Source: Saprospiraceae bacterium
Lineage (GTDB): Bacteria; Bacteroidota; Bacteroidia; Chitinophagales; Saprospiraceae
Assembly: GCA_030729925.1 (NCBI GenBank)
Contig: JANQWK010000089.1
Span: 1 to 64,000, forward strand
Direction: 5' to 3'
DNA length: 64,000 nucleotides
The position numbers were made by a program, and so were the translations under genes. The notes under the pieces are model-generated. The model searched no databases, was not told the DNA's origin, and saw only the letters and a list, made by a program, of their open reading frames with translations. Shown here piece after piece: positions 27,247 through 35,362 of this stretch. Every line of letters starts with the position of its first letter. Position 1 is the stretch's first letter.

Positions 27247-28557
27247 ATGAATAAGCTCGGACTTATCATCAAGAGAGAATATTTGTCCAGGGTAACCCGG
27301 AAATCGTTTATCCTGGCAACCATCCTTACCCCCCTGGCTTTCGCGCTGTTTTTTGTGGTGGTGGGATTTATTTTTGAGTACGAAAGCGACGAAAGTCAGC
27401 AGATCGCCATTATTGATGAGGGCAATATCTTCAAAGGGGTGATCAAGGACGAAGGCAATATGTATTTTGAGTTTGTGGATGTGCCGCTGGAGACCTTGCG
27501 GGCCAATTTTGAGGATTACGAGTACGATGGTATCTTGCGAATCCCAAAGATCGAGGACATGTTGGCTACGCGCCTCACCATTTATTATTATTCGGATAAC
27601 CAGCCCACTCTGGAGGTAGAAACGAGTATCCGGAGCAAGGTGGCCGATAACCTTCGGGAGTACAAAATTGCTTCCTTGCAATTGGATAAGGCCCAGTTGG
27701 ATGCTTTGGATATGCGGGTAGAACTGGATCCCGAGCCGCTAAGCGACGAGGGTTCAGATGCAACGAGTCTGACCAGTGCCATCGCAGCAGGGATTGGCTC
27801 CATTATGGGATTGATCATGTATTTTACGGTGTTCATCTATGGCATGATGGTGATGCGCAGCGTCATGGAAGAAAAAACCAGCCGTATCGTAGAGGTGATG
27901 ATTTCCTCGGTTCGACCTTTCCAGCTGATGCTGGGCAAAATTATTGGCGTGGGTGCCGTGGGGCTGACCCAGGTTGTGATCTGGGCGATTTTGATTCCAT
28001 TGGTGATGATGGTGGTCAACCTCTTTTTTAATTTTGAATCCCCGGCGATGGGCGACCCGGCGCTGCAAAACATGAATCCGGACGACATGCAGGCACAGAT
28101 CGGTCTGGCCATGCAGGAGTTGTCGAAACAAAACTGGTGGCTGATCCTGCCCCTGTTTCTGATTTTCTTCCTGGGAGGCTACTTCCTATACGCTTCGCTG
28201 TTTGCAGCAGTAGGCTCTGCCATGGGCGATGATATTGGCGAGGGACAATCCCTCACCCTGCCAATTACGATTCCCGTAATTCTGGCTTTTTACATCATGA
28301 TGGTATCGGTGCAATCTCCCAACTCCAGTCTGGCCGTATGGTCATCCCTGTTCCCCCTGTTTTCTCCCATTGTAATGCCCGCCCGATTGGCTTTCAATCC
28401 GCCCTTTTGGGAGGTAGCCCTGTCGGTCGTCCTGCTGGTAGGTACTTGTATTTTCTTTGTATGGCTGTCGGGTAGAATTTATCGGGTCGGGATCCTCATG
28501 TACGGCAAAAAAGTAACCCTCAAGGAACTGGGCAAGTGGATGTTTTATAAGGACTAA
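27247..28557 (+). CDS. ABC-2 type permease (NatB/YhaP-like)
   Basis: 436 residues. One N-terminal transmembrane helix (SFILATILTPLAFALFFVVV) is followed by a large extracytoplasmic domain of about 150 residues and then five helices, the NatB/YhaP plan. The block MRSVMEEKTSRIVEVMISSV followed by FQLMLGKIIGVGAVGLTQ is the hallmark of this permease group. It pairs with the ATPase 26 bp upstream. Repeat R4 begins 22 bp after its stop and reads in the same direction, so it may be the 3' end of this message. Confidence 0.93.
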   Translation: MNKLGLIIKREYLSRVTRKSFILATILTPLAFALFFVVVGFIFEYESDESQQIAIIDEGNIFKGVIKDEGNMYFEFVDVPLETLRANFEDYEYDGILRIPKIEDMLATRLTIYYYSDNQPTLEVETSIRSKVADNLREYKIASLQLDKAQLDALDMRVELDPEPLSDEGSDATSLTSAIAAGIGSIMGLIMYFTVFIYGMMVMRSVMEEKTSRIVEVMISSVRPFQLMLGKIIGVGAVGLTQVVIWAILIPLVMMVVNLFFNFESPAMGDPALQNMNPDDMQAQIGLAMQELSKQNWWLILPLFLIFFLGGYFLYASLFAAVGSAMGDDIGEGQSLTLPITIPVILAFYIMMVSVQSPNSSLAVWSSLFPLFSPIVMPARLAFNPPFWEVALSVVLLVGTCIFFVWLSGRIYRVGILMYGKKVTLKELGKWMFYKD

Positions 28558-28578
28558 CACCCGCCACCCTGTTGGAAA

Positions 28579-28682
28579 GGTTACCTTTTAGCAGGTGGAG
28601 GTATTAATAAGTGGTAATCAGGTGGAAGTCACCTTAAGGTGGCTTCCACCTGTGTTTTAAATATTTGATTTTCAGTATTTTG
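28579..28682 (+). repeat. Dispersed palindromic repeat, copy R4
   Basis: GGTTAC 28579-28584, TATTAATA, palindrome 28620-28651 and a TTGATTTTCAGTATTTTG tail. The palindrome has two paired changes relative to R7: C6/G27 becomes G6/C27, and G10/C23 becomes T10/G23, which still pairs as U-G in RNA. It lies between converging genes and reads with the ABC permease gene. Confidence 0.9.
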
Positions 28683-28745
28683 ACATGTTTTTTAGCCCTG
28701 TTTTTCAGCCCTGTTTTTACCTTCCCCAGGGGCTTAATTGGACAA

Positions 28746-29915
28746 TTATTTCGCGCGGGGGAGTTTGATTGTGAAGGTGGTTCCCTTGCCTTCGACGGAT
28801 TTTTTCACGAAAATTTTTCCGTTGTGGTATTGTTCGACAATCCTTTTTGCGAGGGATAGTCCCAGCCCCCAGCCGCGTTTTTTGGTGGTATAGCCGGGTT
28901 GGAAAACGGTTTTGAACTTGTTGCCGGGGATCCCTTTTCCGGTATCGGACAGGTCAATATACACGAATGCGGCATCGGCATCCACGGTTGCCTGGATTTC
29001 ACCTTTCCCTTCCATGGCATCGAGGGCATTGCGCAGGAGATTTTCGATGACCCATTCGAACAGGTGTTGGTTGATGGCAACAAGGAGGGGTGGGGTGTCC
29101 CGTGGATCGGGAAAAACAAAACTCACCTTTCTGGGAGCGCGTCGTTCCATGTAGGTGCGACACTTGTGAAGTTCGGCAAAGATATTGGACACTTCGAGGT
29201 GGGGTGCGGAGCCGATCTTGGAGAAGCGGTCGGCGATGAGTTCGAGTCGGTTGATATCGTTGCTGAGTTCCACGACCACCTCCTGGAGTTCGGGATCTCC
29301 GCCTCGGATTTCGCGGAGGTGTTCGAGCCAGGCTACGATAGCCGATATTGGGGTGCCGAGTTGGTGGGCGGTTTCTTTGGCCATCCCTACCCACACGCGG
29401 TTTTGTTCGGCTTTTCTGGAGTAGTTGAAACCCAGGTAGCCCAAAAATACGAAGGCGGCGATGAGGAGTAACTGGATCAGGGGAAAAAAGCGGAGCTGGG
29501 TCAGGATTTTGGACTCCTTGTAATAAATTTTGTAAGCATATCCTTCGATGGGTTCAAACCCTTCGGCTTCCATGTCGGCCACCACTTGTTTGAGGTACAC
29601 GTAATTGGTATCGAGGTCGGAACCAAAATTGGCGGATGCGATCACCTCTCCGCGCTCGTCCACGAGGATCACGGGGATACTGGTGTTGGACTCGATAATT
29701 TTGGTATGCAGGGTATAATCGCAGTTGTCAATGTTATTTTCGTCAATATCATTGATCAGTTCCTGCGCCATTTCGTAATGTTTGACCTTGCGTGCTTCTT
29801 CCTCTGACAGGCGCTGGTAGAGGTAATTGGTATTGAACATGGACACCGAGATGATCAGCACCCCCGCGATAGCCAGGTATAACTTCCAGTTGGATCTTTG
29901 TCGGTAGATATCCAT
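28746..29915 (-). CDS. Membrane sensor histidine kinase (orphan)
   Basis: 389 residues. Two transmembrane helices (residues about 12-32 and 142-163) enclose a sensor domain of about 110 residues. The dimerisation/phosphoacceptor region has GMAKETAHQLGTPISAIVAW with His184, a variant H-box common in Bacteroidota. The ATPase domain has ENLLRNALDAMEG (N box), DTGKGIP (G1) and GWGLGLSLAKRIVEQ (G2). No response regulator gene is in the window, so its partner is elsewhere. It lies 12 bp downstream of the DUF3089 lipoprotein gene on the same strand, which suggests a shared transcript and perhaps a related envelope role. Confidence 0.93.
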   Translation of the reverse strand: MDIYRQRSNWKLYLAIAGVLIISVSMFNTNYLYQRLSEEEARKVKHYEMAQELINDIDENNIDNCDYTLHTKIIESNTSIPVILVDERGEVIASANFGSDLDTNYVYLKQVVADMEAEGFEPIEGYAYKIYYKESKILTQLRFFPLIQLLLIAAFVFLGYLGFNYSRKAEQNRVWVGMAKETAHQLGTPISAIVAWLEHLREIRGGDPELQEVVVELSNDINRLELIADRFSKIGSAPHLEVSNIFAELHKCRTYMERRAPRKVSFVFPDPRDTPPLLVAINQHLFEWVIENLLRNALDAMEGKGEIQATVDADAAFVYIDLSDTGKGIPGNKFKTVFQPGYTTKKRGWGLGLSLAKRIVEQYHNGKIFVKKSVEGKGTTFTIKLPRAK

Positions 29916-29927
29916 GTATGAACGATG

Positions 29928-30968
29928 TTACTGTTTCAGGAACGTATTGACCCTTAAAATAGCATTATTTCTGACGTTGAGATAGAACAAATTGTAATCT
30001 CCTACGTGGTAGTTGGGGTTCCAGTACAAAAAGCTGCCCGGAAATCGGGGTTTTTTGATCCAAACCAGACCCTCGTGCACCTGTGCATCGCTAAGCTCAG
30101 GCAGGATTTTTTCAAATTTCATCAGGACAGCTCCCTGGTTGATGTTTTTCGGGGCATAGGTGTCGTCCGTGGTCCAGGTCAGGGGGTTGGTGGCGACAAT
30201 CTCTACATCTTTGGGGTTGAATTTGGGATAGCGCCCCGTTTTATAGGTGCGCCAACTGCAAAAACAGCCTGTTTGTTCCGGAGTGGTACAGGGTGGAATG
30301 TTGTCAAAATAGGTACTTTCTACGGGCATGCCTACGAGATAGGCGGCCACGAGTTGCCGGGAAAGGGGTTTGCCGTCAAAAAATTCTTTTATAAGCGTCT
30401 TTGCGTGAGTGGTTCCCTGACTATGCGCGGCAATGATGATGGGCCTTCCCTGGTTGTAGTGCTCCAGGTAATATTGAAAAGCATTTTTTACATCTTCGTA
30501 GGCCAGCTGAAAGGCTTCCATGGCCTTGCTGCGGTTTTTGGTGTAATACGCCTGCAGGTGGGCTTGTCGGTAGCGGGGGGCATAGACTTTACCGGCGCCG
30601 TTGAACAGACTCGCTTGGTACAAAATGCTGCTTTGGTCGGTTTTCTGGTTGATACTTTCGTCCATGAGCGGCGCATTCCAATAAATGGCACCGCGTTTGG
30701 AAGAATGGCTGGTAGGGTGGAGGAAAAAAACATCTGCCTGGGCGGTATCTTGGGCATTGACGAGCTTAGGACTGGGTGTTCGGTCAGCAGGATCTTCTTT
30801 TTGCGGCAGCGCTGCCCAGAAATCAGGGTTGGCGTAGTCGGGTCGGATGTCGGTAAAGTCCGACGCGCTACCGGATTGCGAGGCTACTCCACAGGAAGTA
30901 GTCCAGAGTAACAGGAGCAGTACCAGGGGTTTGAAGAAAAGAAGGGATGGTGTAAGGTTTGTTTTCAT
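29928..30968 (-). CDS. DUF3089 alpha/beta-hydrolase-like lipoprotein
   Basis: 346 residues. The N-terminus is hydrophobic and ends LLLLLWTTSCGVASQ, a plausible lipobox with Cys26, so the protein is probably a lipoprotein. The rest matches the DUF3089 pattern: DVFFLHPTSH, APRYRQAHLQAYY, then the nucleophile elbow AAHSQGT and LVAAYLVGMPV. The Ser in HSQG suggests a serine hydrolase of the lipase/esterase fold; substrate unknown. It is the first gene of a two-gene minus-strand unit with the histidine kinase. The divergent neighbour starts close by. Confidence 0.88.
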   Translation of the reverse strand: MKTNLTPSLLFFKPLVLLLLLWTTSCGVASQSGSASDFTDIRPDYANPDFWAALPQKEDPADRTPSPKLVNAQDTAQADVFFLHPTSHSSKRGAIYWNAPLMDESINQKTDQSSILYQASLFNGAGKVYAPRYRQAHLQAYYTKNRSKAMEAFQLAYEDVKNAFQYYLEHYNQGRPIIIAAHSQGTTHAKTLIKEFFDGKPLSRQLVAAYLVGMPVESTYFDNIPPCTTPEQTGCFCSWRTYKTGRYPKFNPKDVEIVATNPLTWTTDDTYAPKNINQGAVLMKFEKILPELSDAQVHEGLVWIKKPRFPGSFLYWNPNYHVGDYNLFYLNVRNNAILRVNTFLKQ

Positions 30969-31037
30969 TGGATGGGGAAAATTAAAACTGTATTTTGTAT
31001 CATGAGTTTCGATTTTTTAACCGCAATTGTACCGATT

Positions 31038-31601
31038 ATGTTTGACCGCTACCTGTTTGGCAATCGTTTTTTAAACGTTTGTTTTTTAATTTTCTTCTTT
31101 GCATCCCCTGTTTTTTATGCATCAGGGCAGCAAACATCTGCTTACCGCGACGACGTGCAAAGCCTTGAAGCGGCTATGGACGCCCTTTTGGAGACGATTT
31201 CCGGCCCGGCAGGCAGGAATATTGATTGGGATAGGTTCCGCAATTTGTTCAGAGGAGACGTGCCGTTTTATATCCGAAGCAAGCGCAATGAGGAGTGGCG
31301 GGTGCTGGAACTTTCCGTCGAGCGCTATATCAGCGATATTGGCCCGAATCTGGAAAAACGCAATTTTTTTGAAGTGGCTTCCAACCTCCATGTGAGTCGC
31401 TACGGCGATATCGCTTCCGTGTTTATGGTCTATGAGTCAAGAGAAAATCCGTCAGATGCCGCTCCTTTCGACCGGGGCATCAATAGCCTCCAACTGATGT
31501 TCGATGGCGAACGCTGGTGGATCGTGAGCCTGATTTGGCAGGCAGAGTCCACCGGAGTGGCTATTCCCAAGGTTTGGTTAAAGAAAAATAAAAATAAATA
31601 A
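31038..31601 (+). CDS. Exported NTF2-like protein
   Basis: 187 residues from ATG 31038, chosen because it gives a clean signal peptide (FLNVCFLIFFFASPVFYASG) before QQTSAYRDDVQ; starts at 30972 or 31002 would hide it. The mature part has the layout of a SnoaL/NTF2-like domain: a helix ending in a long beta sheet, with RYGDIASVFMVYES and FDRGINSLQLMFDGERWWIVSLIWQ at the end. These cone-shaped domains bind small ligands or act as lyases; here no catalytic residues are evident. It sits 4 bp before a second NTF2-like gene. A ligand or enzymatic role is unknown. Confidence 0.82.
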   Translation: MFDRYLFGNRFLNVCFLIFFFASPVFYASGQQTSAYRDDVQSLEAAMDALLETISGPAGRNIDWDRFRNLFRGDVPFYIRSKRNEEWRVLELSVERYISDIGPNLEKRNFFEVASNLHVSRYGDIASVFMVYESRENPSDAAPFDRGINSLQLMFDGERWWIVSLIWQAESTGVAIPKVWLKKNKNK

Positions 31602-31605
31602 TTTT

Positions 31606-32475
31606 ATGAAAATGAATAAGTTATATTTTTTGCTTTTGCTTGCTTTTCCTGGACTAAGTTTGGCTCAGGTAGATCCGGAGAAGGATGCCGTTCAGGCTGT
31701 TGTGATGGCGATGTTCGATGGAATGCGCGCGGGAGACAGCAGCGCGGTGGGTGTGTTGTTTTTGCCGCAGGCGACCATGCAAACGGTGATGGTGACCGAC
31801 AATGGCCCCGAGATCCGGAATGGTTCGGTGGCCGGTTTTTTGAATGCAGTAGGGACACCGAGGGAGGCGGTTCTGGATGAGCGGATCTGGAGCTACGACA
31901 TTCGCATAGACGGACATTTGGCGAATGTGTGGACGGAATATGGGCTGTACTACGGGGATCGGTTTATGCACTGTGGTGTGAATAACTTCCAGTTGTTTAA
32001 GTCAGACAGCGGCTGGAAAATTTTGTCTATCACCGATACCCGTAGAAAGGATGCAGATTGCTGGCAGGTGCAACCCGATCTGGCCGGTGAGCTGGGGACC
32101 TTGATAGACAGCTGGCATGTCGCAGCAGCGCAGGCAGATGAGGAGGTGTTTTTTGGAAGCATGACCCCCGACGGCATTTATCTGGGTACGGATGCCGGCG
32201 AACGCTGGGAGCGCGATGTGTTTCGCGATTGGGCAAAGGCTGCTTTCGAACGGGAAACTGCCTGGGATTTTAAGCCGCATAGCCGACAAGTGTATTTTTC
32301 TGCCAATGGGCAAATTGGCTGGTGGGAAGAATTGCTGGATACCTGGATGGGGCCATGCAGGGGTTCGGGGATCGCTGTGAAAACTCCCCAGGGTTGGCGC
32401 ATCAAACACTACAACCTCGCTTTTACCGTGCCTAACGAGAAGGTAGATGCGGTGAAGGAGCTGCTGAAACCCTGA
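31606..32475 (+). CDS. Exported protein with two NTF2-like domains
   Basis: 289 residues with a signal peptide (LYFLLLLAFPGLSLAQ). Residues about 25-140 form one NTF2-like domain (VQAVVMAMFDGMRAGD ... GVNNFQLFKSDSGWKILSI). Residues about 150-285 form a second, SnoaL_3-like domain with WWEELLDTWMGPCRGSGIAV and GWRIKHYNLAFTVPNEKV, a block conserved in Bacteroidota proteins. It directly follows another NTF2-like gene, so three such domains are encoded in a row. Function unknown; a periplasmic binding role is likely. A 12-bp stem hairpin follows the stop. Confidence 0.85.
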   Translation: MKMNKLYFLLLLAFPGLSLAQVDPEKDAVQAVVMAMFDGMRAGDSSAVGVLFLPQATMQTVMVTDNGPEIRNGSVAGFLNAVGTPREAVLDERIWSYDIRIDGHLANVWTEYGLYYGDRFMHCGVNNFQLFKSDSGWKILSITDTRRKDADCWQVQPDLAGELGTLIDSWHVAAAQADEEVFFGSMTPDGIYLGTDAGERWERDVFRDWAKAAFERETAWDFKPHSRQVYFSANGQIGWWEELLDTWMGPCRGSGIAVKTPQGWRIKHYNLAFTVPNEKVDAVKELLKP

Positions 32476-32490
32476 TACCATGAAAATAAA

Positions 32491-32525
32491 AAAGGTTTAC
32501 GGTAGGTAAATTGCCGTAAACCTTT
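32491..32525. terminator. Hairpin after the NTF2-like operon
   Basis: Perfect 12-bp stem AAAGGTTTACGG / CCGTAAACCTTT with an 11-base loop, 15 bp after the stop at 32475. The plus strand has only TTT in the stem end and no long T run after it, while the minus strand gives a seven-T run, so termination is clearer for minus-strand reading. It is best seen as a bidirectional or mRNA-end hairpin. Confidence 0.55.
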
Positions 32526-32586
32526 CAGGTTGAGAAACTGTCCTTTTGTTCGATTTAGCGATTTAAAGGGAGACAGTGTTTGCTGG

Positions 32587-32643
32587 TTATTCGTTTTGCA
32601 CACAAAATAGAATATTTTTTTAATTCTGTTAAGAAACGAATAA
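32587..32643 (+). promoter_or_regulatory. Promoter framed by a 10-bp inverted repeat, upstream of the repair operon
   Basis: Arms TTATTCGTTT (32587-32596) and AAACGAATAA (32634-32643) enclose TTTG (32595-32598), a 22-bp spacer and TAATTCTG (32621-32628), a 7/8 match to the promoter box. A smaller AGAAT/ATTCT repeat lies inside. The start codon is at 32680. The layout could be an operator around a promoter; this is an inference. Confidence 0.45.
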
Positions 32644-32679
32644 GAATTTGTTAATTAAAGATTTGTTAAAGCGAAATGC

Positions 32680-33696
32680 ATGGCTTTGCTGGAGTTTGCC
32701 CAAGAGGGTATTTTTTGTCCTTTGGCGGGGGTGTATATTGATCCCTGGAAACCGGTCAAACGGGCATTGATTACCCACGGACATGCCGATCATGCGCGCT
32801 GGGGATCTCAGTCGTATTTGTGTACGCATGCAGCCCGCCCGGTGATCCGACTCAGGCTGGGACCGGTCAATTTGTCGTCCGTGGATTATGGCGAACCGGT
32901 GTACATCAATGGGGTGCGTTTTAGTTTTTGGCCGGCCGGCCACGTGGTGGGTTCTGCACAGATCGAGGTGTCCTACAAGGGGGAGACCTGGGTGGTTTCC
33001 GGGGATTACAAGACGGAATACGATGGCTTGTCAGAGGCGTTTGAACCCCGCCGCTGCGAGTACTTTGTTACGGAGTCCACTTTTGGTTTGCCGGTGTACA
33101 ACTGGTCGCCACAGTCGGAAGTGTTTGAGGCGATCAACAATTGGTGGGCCGAGAACCGGGAGGCCGGAAGGGTGACCTTGCTCACAGGTTACGCGCTGGG
33201 TAAGGCACAGCGCATTATCCGACACCTGGATACGGCTATCGGACCGATTTATACGCATGGGGCTATAGAGAATGTGAACGAGGTGCTGCGCGCTCAAGGG
33301 GTGGCACTTCCAGATACTATTCGATTAAGTTCCGGTATGCAGGCTAAAGATGTGGCAGGGGGAATTATTGTGGCGCCTCCTTCGGCGGCAAGCGGCCCCT
33401 GGTTGAAAAAGTTCAAGGACTTGTCCGTAGGTGTGGCATCGGGGTGGATGTCTATCCGCGGGGCACGCCGCCGAAGAGCGGTGGAGCGGGGGTTTGTGCT
33501 CTCCGACCATGCTGATTGGCGCGGGCTGAATGCCGTGATCGAGGCTACCGGGGCTTCTACGGTGTATGTGACCCACGGCTACACAGAAATCTTTTCCCGT
33601 TGGCTGCGCGAAAAAGGATTGCAGGCTTTTGAGCTGAAAACGGAATTTCAGGGGGAATTGCACGAGATGAATGAGGCTGATACTACTGAAGATTAA
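32680..33696 (+). CDS. Ligase-associated DNA exonuclease, metallo-beta-lactamase fold
   Basis: 338 residues. The metal-binding motif THGHADH (32-38; His33, His35, Asp37, His38) marks the beta-lactamase/CPSF nuclease fold, and later histidines in SFWPAGHVVGSA, LSDHADW and YVTHG complete the two-metal site. The order and sequence match the exonuclease of the four-gene ligase-associated repair cluster. It likely trims DNA ends during repair in the cytoplasm. The stop is 12 bp before the ligase gene. A possible operator-like inverted repeat lies 37 bp upstream of the start. Confidence 0.92.
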   Translation: MALLEFAQEGIFCPLAGVYIDPWKPVKRALITHGHADHARWGSQSYLCTHAARPVIRLRLGPVNLSSVDYGEPVYINGVRFSFWPAGHVVGSAQIEVSYKGETWVVSGDYKTEYDGLSEAFEPRRCEYFVTESTFGLPVYNWSPQSEVFEAINNWWAENREAGRVTLLTGYALGKAQRIIRHLDTAIGPIYTHGAIENVNEVLRAQGVALPDTIRLSSGMQAKDVAGGIIVAPPSAASGPWLKKFKDLSVGVASGWMSIRGARRRRAVERGFVLSDHADWRGLNAVIEATGASTVYVTHGYTEIFSRWLREKGLQAFELKTEFQGELHEMNEADTTED

Positions 33697-33708
33697 GCGA
33701 CTACAATC

Positions 33709-35304
33709 ATGAAAGACTTTGCATCGCTGGTGATTGCACTGGATCAGACGACCAAAACGAATGAAAGGGTACGCGCACTGGCGGAGTACCTGGGTAAGGT
33801 GAGCGATCGGGATAAGCTTTGGACAATTGCCATTTTGTCGCACCGCCGACCGAAACGGACGGTAACGACGACCCTGCTGCGCAATTGGGCAGCAGAAAAG
33901 GCAGATTTGCCGCAGTGGTTGTTTGAGGATTCCTATCATGTGGTGGGCGATCTGGCTGAGACGATCGCATTGCTCCTGCCTCCGCCTTCCCAACATTCAG
34001 ATCGGACGCTTTCGGATTGGATTGCGTTTATCCGAGAGCTGGAAGTCTTGTCTGAAGCAGACAAAAAGGCTCGCATCCTGGAGGCCTGGGATAGTTTGGG
34101 ACACGAGGAGCGCTTTATTTTCAACAAACTGATTACGGGCGGTTTTCGCATTGGGATTTCCCAAAAGCTGATGGTGCGGGCACTGGCGCTGTTTACGGGC
34201 CTGGAGGAAAATCTCCTTGCCCATCGGCTCATGGGAGCTTGGTCGCCGGATACCGATCGTTTTGATCAGTTGCTGATCGAGGATAATCCTTCCGATCAGC
34301 TTTCCCGCCCCTATCCCTTTTATCTTTGTTATGCGCTGGAGGGTTCGGTAGAGGAGTTGGGCGATCCGGCCAACTGGATGGCGGAGCGCAAATGGGATGG
34401 GATTAGGGCACAACTGATTGTGCGAGCGGGTAATTTGTTTGTCTGGTCCCGAGGTGAGGAACTGATGACGGATAAGTTTCCGGAATTTGAGCCCCTGGCT
34501 GGGGTGTTGCCGGACTACACGGTACTCGACGGCGAAATCCTGCCCTTCCGCGAGGGCATTCCCCTGGATTTTCAGGCCCTGCAAACCCGCATCGGGAGAA
34601 AACAGGTCACCCGCAAAGTGTTGCAGGAGGTTCCCGTGATCCTGATGGGGTACGATCTGCTGGAACTGGGGGGGAAGGACCTGCGGCAGCATAGTTTTGC
34701 CGACAGGCGGAAGGCTTTGTGTCACCTGCTGGAACAGCCCGATATGCCTGAAGTGCTGAAAATTTCTCCCGAACTGCCTTTCACAGATTGGGCAGCCGTA
34801 GCCCGCGAAAGGGCCGATTCCAGAAAATATCATTGTGAGGGCCTGATGCTCAAACACAAAGACTCGACTTATCAGCAGGGACGGAAAAAAGGGGAGTGGT
34901 GGAAATGGAAGGTAGATCCGATGACCATAGATGCGGTGATGATTTATGCCCAGCAAGGTCATGGCCGACGGGCAAATTTGTTTACCGACTTCACTTTTGC
35001 CGTGCGCGATGGCGAGGCCTGGGTGCCCTTTACAAAGGCGTATTCCGGTCTGACCGACGCAGAATTTCAGGCCATTACCCATTGGGTGCGCAAAAATACC
35101 CTGGAGCGCTTCGGCCCCGTGCGAAGCGTAAGTCCGGTGCAGGTGTTCGAACTGGCTTTCGAAGGCATTAGCGCTTCTCCCCGACACAAATCCGGTATCG
35201 CGCTGCGCTTTCCGCGAATGCTGCGCTGGCGCAAAGACAAACAACCGGAAGCGGCCAATACCCTGCAGGATTTGAAGGATATGCTGGAAAGCTATGGAGA
35301 ATAA
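33709..35304 (+). CDS. ATP-dependent DNA ligase of the ligase-associated repair cluster
   Basis: 531 residues. The adenylation motif I is ERKWDGIRAQ with the nucleophile Lys228 (K-x-D-G). Upstream is an N-terminal helical DNA-binding domain (about 1-200); downstream the motif WWKWKVDPM and the OB-fold end are present, as in archaeal/eukaryotic type I ligases and LigB/LigC relatives. It seals nicks with ATP, unlike the NAD-dependent housekeeping LigA. It follows the exonuclease by 12 bp. The stop at 35304 precedes the protease ATG by 58 bp, and the next repair gene comes only after that protease. Confidence 0.94.
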   Translation: MKDFASLVIALDQTTKTNERVRALAEYLGKVSDRDKLWTIAILSHRRPKRTVTTTLLRNWAAEKADLPQWLFEDSYHVVGDLAETIALLLPPPSQHSDRTLSDWIAFIRELEVLSEADKKARILEAWDSLGHEERFIFNKLITGGFRIGISQKLMVRALALFTGLEENLLAHRLMGAWSPDTDRFDQLLIEDNPSDQLSRPYPFYLCYALEGSVEELGDPANWMAERKWDGIRAQLIVRAGNLFVWSRGEELMTDKFPEFEPLAGVLPDYTVLDGEILPFREGIPLDFQALQTRIGRKQVTRKVLQEVPVILMGYDLLELGGKDLRQHSFADRRKALCHLLEQPDMPEVLKISPELPFTDWAAVARERADSRKYHCEGLMLKHKDSTYQQGRKKGEWWKWKVDPMTIDAVMIYAQQGHGRRANLFTDFTFAVRDGEAWVPFTKAYSGLTDAEFQAITHWVRKNTLERFGPVRSVSPVQVFELAFEGISASPRHKSGIALRFPRMLRWRKDKQPEAANTLQDLKDMLESYGE

Positions 35305-35310
35305 AAAAAG

Positions 35311-35340
35311 TTTGTCTAATTTAAAGGCTTGTTGTATTTG
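35311..35340 (+). promoter_or_regulatory. Possible internal promoter before the zinc protease
   Basis: TTTG at 35311-35314, an 18-bp spacer and TGTATTTG at 35333-35340 (7/8 match to TAnnTTTG). It lies in the 58-bp gap after the ligase gene and could drive the protease, helicase and nuclease separately from the first two genes. Confidence 0.4.
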
Positions 35341-35362
35341 TCAAAACGTAAATCCATACTTT

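Noticed and set aside
33997-35244. 415-codon minus-strand frame opposite the DNA ligase gene
   Set aside because: No domain, no signal peptide, and the ligase frame with the KWDG motif explains the region.
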